Shown here: positions 5,655 to 8,641 of the stretch, in pieces
Position numbering within the stretch: position 1 is the first letter of the stretch
Layout: every line of letters begins with the position of its first letter
From: Polyangia bacterium
GTDB taxonomy: Bacteria; Myxococcota_A; Polyangia; Polyangiales; Polyangiaceae
Length of the DNA: 8,641 bases
Assembly (NCBI GenBank): GCA_030433055.1
Contig: JAUILJ010000288.1
Location: forward strand, 1 to 8,641
Direction: 5' to 3'
The notes under the pieces: generated by a model
The model's database searches: none
What the model was told of the DNA's origin: nothing
What the model saw: only the letters and a program-made list of their open reading frames with translations
Made by a program: the position numbers and the translations under genes

Positions 5655-6448
5655 AGCGGCGGCGGTCACTGGAGCTCCTTCCCCTCGGAGTGCTCGTGGT
5701 GGTGGTGAGCGCGGTCGTGTTCAGCGCGAGCGGTGATCCCGCGCGCCTTCACCTGGAACATAGCTGGGGCGCGCCAGATGCGGGGCACTGGCTCGGATTC
5801 GGAGACGCGGGGGTGGACCTCGGGCTCCTTGCAGCACACGCGACGTTCCGGGCGCTCGTGCTGGCGACTTTGGTCGCTTGTTTCGGCTTTGTGGTCGGCA
5901 CTGGGCTCGGCGCGACCGCCGGGTTGCGTGGCGGGGCGGTGGAGCGCTGGGCGCTGCGCGCGTGCGACCTGGTGCAGTCCTTTCCTACGTTCCTGCTCGC
6001 GCTCGCCGTGCTCTCGGCGGTGAGGGTGCCGTCACGCATGCACATCGGGTTGGTGTTCTGCATCTCCGCCTGGGCGCCATTTGCCCGCCTCGCGCTGGCT
6101 CAGACACGTAGCCTGCGCGAGTCCCAGTTCGTCGAGGCCGCGCGCGCTCTCGGCTCTTCAAGTTTCCGTGTGGCATTTAGGCACGTGGTGCCCAACTTGC
6201 TGGGGCCAGTCGCTGTGCAGCTTGGCACAGCCGCGGCCGGCGTCGTGATCGGGGAGACCGCGCTCGGCTTCGTCGGCCTCGGGCCGCCTGACGGGGTGAG
6301 CCTCGGCAGCCTGCTGGAACAAGGCACCCTCGGCATGTTGCGCGCCCCCCACGTACTCGCAGTGGGCGCGGTGACCGTGCTGTGCGTCAGCGGGTCGTTG
6401 CAGCTCGCGAGCGAGGGTCTCCGTCGGCGCATCAATCAGGGGCTCTAG
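5651..6448 (+). CDS. dppC: ABC transporter permease, DppC/OppC-like
   Basis: 265 residues; the second membrane subunit, expected to pair with the DppB-like protein. The ATG at 5651 overlaps the dppB stop (ATGA) and has a good Shine-Dalgarno sequence, GAGGA, five bases upstream, which fixes this start over longer upstream frames. Recognisable signatures: the LGF-x4-VDL region (48-58, in place of the usual LGTDxxGRD), DLVQSFPTFLLALA (106-119), the EAA loop (160-182, FVEAARALGSSSF ... RHVVPN) and ETALGFVGLGPP (202-213, in place of LSFLGLGxxPP). About six membrane segments. The C-terminus lacks the usual GDxLRDxLDPR and ends SEGLRRRINQGL. The fold and EAA loop are kept while several generally conserved residues have changed, so the pair is a divergent branch. 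No dppA, dppD or dppF follows; the next gene converges. Confidence 0.88.
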   Translation: MKRRRSLELLPLGVLVVVVSAVVFSASGDPARLHLEHSWGAPDAGHWLGFGDAGVDLGLLAAHATFRALVLATLVACFGFVVGTGLGATAGLRGGAVERWALRACDLVQSFPTFLLALAVLSAVRVPSRMHIGLVFCISAWAPFARLALAQTRSLRESQFVEAARALGSSSFRVAFRHVVPNLLGPVAVQLGTAAAGVVIGETALGFVGLGPPDGVSLGSLLEQGTLGMLRAPHVLAVGAVTVLCVSGSLQLASEGLRRRINQGL

Positions 6449-6460
6449 CGCCGCGCTAGA
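6444..6460. terminator. Short hairpin covering both stop codons of converging genes
   Basis: TCTAGCG (6444-6450), a 3-base loop, then CGCTAGA (6454-6460): a perfect 7-bp stem. It contains the TAG of dppC and the TAG of the VTT-protein gene, one in each arm. A bidirectional transcription stop is possible, but there is no T-run on either side and the stem is short, so part of the symmetry may simply come from two TAG stops facing each other. Confidence 0.3.
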
Positions 6461-7064
6461 ACCAGTAGATGAGCGCGAAGTAGAGCAGAAAGCGCGGAAA
6501 GCGCAGCAACGTCACGGGCCAGAAGCGCCGGTGCGGCATGCCGAGCAGGCCTGCCACGATACAGGTGATGGAGAACGGGATGGGGGTGAGGGCCGCCAGG
6601 GCTACGGCGCTCCTGCCGTAGCGCTCCACCAGCGCTCGAGGCCTGGCACCGGCGCGCACCAGCCAGCGGGCGATGCGCGGCCATCGAGTGAGCTGTGTCC
6701 CGAGCCAGTAGCCGCAGTTGCCCGCCACGGTGCTGACCAGACCGAACAGCAGCACCAGGCTCCATGCGTGAGCCCGAAGGTCGCTCTTGGCGACGATCAC
6801 CAGCACCACGTCGGGTGGCAGCGGGGCCGTCAGCGAGTCGCAGACGAACACAATCAAGCACAGCCCCGCGACGCCCAGCTTCTGGTGGAGCAGGTGTGCC
6901 ACGGCGCTGAGCTGCTCTCGGAACAGCACGCTGGCGAGCCCGATGGCTCCCACGAAGACCACGAGAGCGATCAGCGCCTTCCACAGGCTCGCGCGAACGT
7001 AGCCGTCGAGGACTGCGTCAGAGGGGCGGGGGTGAGGGGTGCGCTCGGAGGGCGGCGCGTGCAC
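6456..7064 (-). CDS. VTT-domain (DedA/SNARE-associated, YqaA-like) integral membrane protein
   Basis: 202 residues from the GTG at 7062-7064; no later in-frame ATG or GTG fits, and no clear ribosome-binding site is seen. After a 28-residue Pro-rich polar start comes a membrane segment (about 30-48). Then follow the VTT features: a Pro-containing re-entrant-type segment (SLTAPLPPDVVLVIVA, 77-92), a Gly-rich helix (GLVSTVAGNCGYWLG, 108-122), a cytoplasmic stretch with a VERYG element (146-150), and the second Pro segment ALTPIPFSITCIVAGLLGM (158-176), ending with an Arg-Phe-rich helix (RFPRFLLYFALIYWF). The length fits YqaA-type members. Some DedA/VTT proteins move undecaprenyl phosphate or other lipids across membranes; for YqaA-like proteins the role is not established. 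It converges tail-to-tail on dppC with 7 bases between stops and is divergent from the HEAT-repeat gene. Confidence 0.85.
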   Translation of the reverse strand: MHAPPSERTPHPRPSDAVLDGYVRASLWKALIALVVFVGAIGLASVLFREQLSAVAHLLHQKLGVAGLCLIVFVCDSLTAPLPPDVVLVIVAKSDLRAHAWSLVLLFGLVSTVAGNCGYWLGTQLTRWPRIARWLVRAGARPRALVERYGRSAVALAALTPIPFSITCIVAGLLGMPHRRFWPVTLLRFPRFLLYFALIYWF

Positions 7065-7124
7065 GCCGGGACTTTGGAAGCCGCAGGTGGCTTTGGCAAC
7101 TCCAGAAAAGGCAGCCAGCCGTGC

Positions 7125-7152
7125 TTGCCCCCGGACGACCGTCGGCTAACGT
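7125..7152 (+). promoter_or_regulatory. Candidate promoter with leaderless start for the HEAT-repeat gene
   Basis: TTGCCC (7125-7130), a 16-base spacer, and TAACGT (7147-7152) make a plausible housekeeping-type -35/-10 pair. The hexamer ends 6 bases before the GTG start at 7159, and no Shine-Dalgarno sequence lies in between. Transcription would start at or within a base or two of the GTG. The 94-base region is shared with the divergent VTT gene. Confidence 0.35.
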
Positions 7153-7158
7153 CTGGCC

Positions 7159-8181
7159 GTGCTTGGATTCCGCCCGCTGCCCCGGACGCTCAACGCCGCT
7201 GTACGCGACGCCCGCAGCGCGAGCCGCGATTTGGTGCGCATCGAGGCGACCCGTGAACTCGCGCGCTACGCCGCCTCTGACGATCCGGAAGAGCGGAAGA
7301 CGAGCACCCAGGCGTTGATCGACGGCCTCGCGGACAAGGTGGCTGCGGTACGCGGTGAGTCGGCGCTGGCGCTCGGCGACGCGAAGGCGGAGAGCGCATG
7401 TGCGGCGCTGCTGGAGGCGGCCAGCGACTCAAACCAGCGGGTCCGTCAGATGGCGCTGGTAGCGCTCGGTGAGGTCGCGCAGCCCGGCGACGCGAAGGTC
7501 GCTAAAGAGCTGCGGCGGGCCTTCTCGAGCGACTCTCCGGAGCTGCGCTATCAGGCGGTGATCGCCCTGGCGCGCGTGGCGCCTGACGACGACGTGCCTC
7601 TGGTGCGTTGCCTCACCGACGACGATCCGCAGATCCGTTACATCGCGTTGCGGCTGTGTGAGGAGCGCTATGAGGAAGGGGCGCTCCCGCATCAGATCGC
7701 GCTTCGCGCGGAGCGCGCGTTGAAGGACGACGACACCCACGTACGGTTGGCCGCAGCGATCTGGCTGATGAAGCGTGGAGAGCAGTCAGCGGAGCGAGTG
7801 CTGGTCGCGGCGCTGAACGGCTTCAACCTCAAGCTGTCGGCGGAAGATGAAATCGCCGCCGTGGATCTCGCGGGGAGGAAGCGCCTCGAGGCTGCGCGAC
7901 CCGGCCTCGAGCGTCGCGCCTTCGGTCTATTCGGTGGACCTGCGGTGTGGCAGGCGCGGGTGGGGCTGGCGCTCCTGGGAGATCCCCGGGCCAAGGAACG
8001 GCTGCTCAGGGGCCTGCGCTCCTGGAGTCGGGATACACGGACTCATGCCGTGGTCGCCGCCGGGAGGGCGCGCTTGGTGGAAGCGAGGCCGATCCTGGAG
8101 CAGCTGCGCGCGAGCAACTCCGTCGAGGGGGCAACGGTCACGGACGCCCTGGCAGAGCTGGCGACCGGTGACGCTGAGTGA
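7159..8181 (+). CDS. HEAT-repeat protein
   Basis: 340 residues from the GTG at 7159, with no signal peptide or membrane segment, so probably cytoplasmic. It is built from helical pairs with the HEAT/PBS-lyase-type pattern 'D..VR..A..ALG'. Clear examples are DKVAAVRGESALALGD (59-74), DSNQRVRQMALVALGEV (90-106), DSPELRYQAVIALARV (125-140), DDPQIRYIALRLCEE (155-169) and DDTHVRLAAAIWLMKRG (191-207); weaker repeats run to about 337. Such solenoids bind proteins or, in some families, nucleic acids. No catalytic motif is visible. Near 220-262 the pattern is interrupted by a less regular segment (FNLKLSAEDEIAAVDLAGRK ... RRAFGLFGG), possibly a loop or binding insert. The stop overlaps the next start (GTGA), suggesting joint expression with the downstream lipocalin-like gene. 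Start choice rests on the only suitable codon near the promoter-like hexamer. Confidence 0.88.
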   Translation: MLGFRPLPRTLNAAVRDARSASRDLVRIEATRELARYAASDDPEERKTSTQALIDGLADKVAAVRGESALALGDAKAESACAALLEAASDSNQRVRQMALVALGEVAQPGDAKVAKELRRAFSSDSPELRYQAVIALARVAPDDDVPLVRCLTDDDPQIRYIALRLCEERYEEGALPHQIALRAERALKDDDTHVRLAAAIWLMKRGEQSAERVLVAALNGFNLKLSAEDEIAAVDLAGRKRLEAARPGLERRAFGLFGGPAVWQARVGLALLGDPRAKERLLRGLRSWSRDTRTHAVVAAGRARLVEARPILEQLRASNSVEGATVTDALAELATGDAE

Positions 8182-8641
8182 GGCGCACACCACTGACAGA
8201 AGAAGCCGTGCGGAAATCTATCACGGCGCCTCGCTGCGTTGCACACCGAGGCCCGCTGGTGGAGAGCTATTTCGCCAAGCTAAACTCGCCCGACGGCCGA
8301 CGCGCGCTGTGGCTCAAGCTCACGGCTGCTCGGCGCCCGCGCGCGCCGGATGTGCTCGCGGAGGCCTGGGCGGTGACGTTCGTTCGGGGGCAAGCGCCCC
8401 GCGCCAGCAAGCGGGCGTGGACCCTCCAACCGCGTGAGATAGCGCAAGCCTTCCGCGAGGGACCACGCATCGCGCTGGGACGTTGCTCCCTGGATGGCGC
8501 GGGCACCAGCGGCTCGCTGACTGGACTTGCAGGGGACATCAGCTGGGAGCTGGGCTTCTCCCGAGGTGCGCTGGACGCGCCGTTGCTGCCGCTGCCGCCG
8601 GCTCTGTATCGGGAGTCGCTGCCCACCAGCAAACTCGTGAG
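8178..8641 (+). CDS. Partial gene, possible CrtC/tocopherol-cyclase-like lipocalin-fold protein
   Basis: The frame is open from the GTG at 8178, overlapping the HEAT gene stop (GTGA), to the right edge: 154 codons without a stop and with GC-rich third positions, so it is almost surely a real gene. No export signal is seen. The segment HRGPLVESYFAKLNSPDGRR, then ALWLKLTAAR, then AEAWAVTFVRG, then WELGF ... PLLPLP, matches the pattern I associate with proteins related to hydroxyneurosporene synthase CrtC and tocopherol cyclase (an ESYF.K.N.P.G.RALWLK-like opening of a double lipocalin fold). That family contains hydratases and cyclases of isoprenoids, but many bacterial members have no known substrate. 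The expected second half, with the catalytic residues, lies outside the window. The existence of the gene is secure; the family is tentative. Confidence 0.6.
   Translation, partial: MRRTPLTEEAVRKSITAPRCVAHRGPLVESYFAKLNSPDGRRALWLKLTAARRPRAPDVLAEAWAVTFVRGQAPRASKRAWTLQPREIAQAFREGPRIALGRCSLDGAGTSGSLTGLAGDISWELGFSRGALDAPLLPLPPALYRESLPTSKLV

Noticed and set aside
4689..5669. 326-residue minus-strand frame across dppB
   Set aside because: It lies antisense to a clear DppB-family gene, is full of Gln, Glu, His and Arg without fold-like pattern, and is a typical GC-rich antisense frame.
6531..7256. 241-residue plus-strand frame across the VTT gene
   Set aside because: Antisense to a clear membrane protein; composition rich in His, Gln, Gly and Arg with no hydrophobic core.
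7847..8437. 196-residue plus-strand frame overlapping the HEAT gene and the last gene
   Set aside because: It spans two better-supported genes in another frame and is rich in Arg, Trp and Ser without domain pattern.

Overview
The window looks like two unrelated genomes joined near base 1430-1475. Bases 1 to about 1430 are visibly AT-rich and carry the 5' part of a minus-strand gene for a large secreted protein in the style of Bacteroidota, with a Cys-rich, Asn/Thr/Ser-rich beta-sandwich-like chain behind a classical signal peptide. From about 1440 to the end the DNA is GC-rich with strong G/C at third codon positions. It encodes the kind of proteins common in Myxococcota (Polyangia-like): lipoproteins of unknown function, a Cys-rich lipoprotein with a long Gly/Ser/Ala tail, a HEAT-repeat protein and a YfhL ferredoxin. 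A chimeric metagenomic contig is the simplest reading; recent transfer is the alternative.

Layout. (1) 1-923, minus: signal-peptide-bearing secreted protein that runs off the left edge. (2) 924-1437: AT-rich DNA with no credible gene and a perfect 10-bp inverted repeat close to the join. (3) 1438-1740, plus: the C-terminal end of a PDZ-domain protein, best matched to type II secretion GspC, whose 5' part is lost at the join. (4) 1819-3494, minus: a putative lipoprotein, a doubtful small ORF and a YfhL-type 2[4Fe-4S] ferredoxin. (5) 3859-6448, plus: a tight three-gene operon of Cys-rich lipoprotein, DppB-like permease and DppC-like permease, joined by two ATGA stop/start overlaps. (6) 6456-7064, minus: a VTT/DedA (YqaA-like) membrane protein, converging on the permease operon with only 7 bases between stop codons. 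(7) 7159-8641, plus: a HEAT-repeat protein overlapping (GTGA) a gene that runs off the right edge and resembles the CrtC/tocopherol-cyclase-like lipocalin group.

How the genes work together. The only clear functional unit is the lipoprotein-DppB-DppC operon. It has both membrane subunits of a peptide/nickel-type ABC importer, but the window shows no substrate-binding protein of the usual family and no ATPase. The first gene, a Cys-rich lipoprotein, sits where a binding protein would often be. The HEAT protein and the lipocalin-like protein are probably co-translated. At least two genes (2751 minus, 7159 plus) start with GTG, lack a Shine-Dalgarno sequence and have a TAACNT hexamer 6-7 bases upstream, which suggests leaderless transcripts. 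I saw no tRNA, rRNA, CRISPR array, transposase or phage gene. I do not see a clearly new defence or mobile system here. The most noteworthy items are the join itself, the unusual permease operon and the leaderless-type starts.
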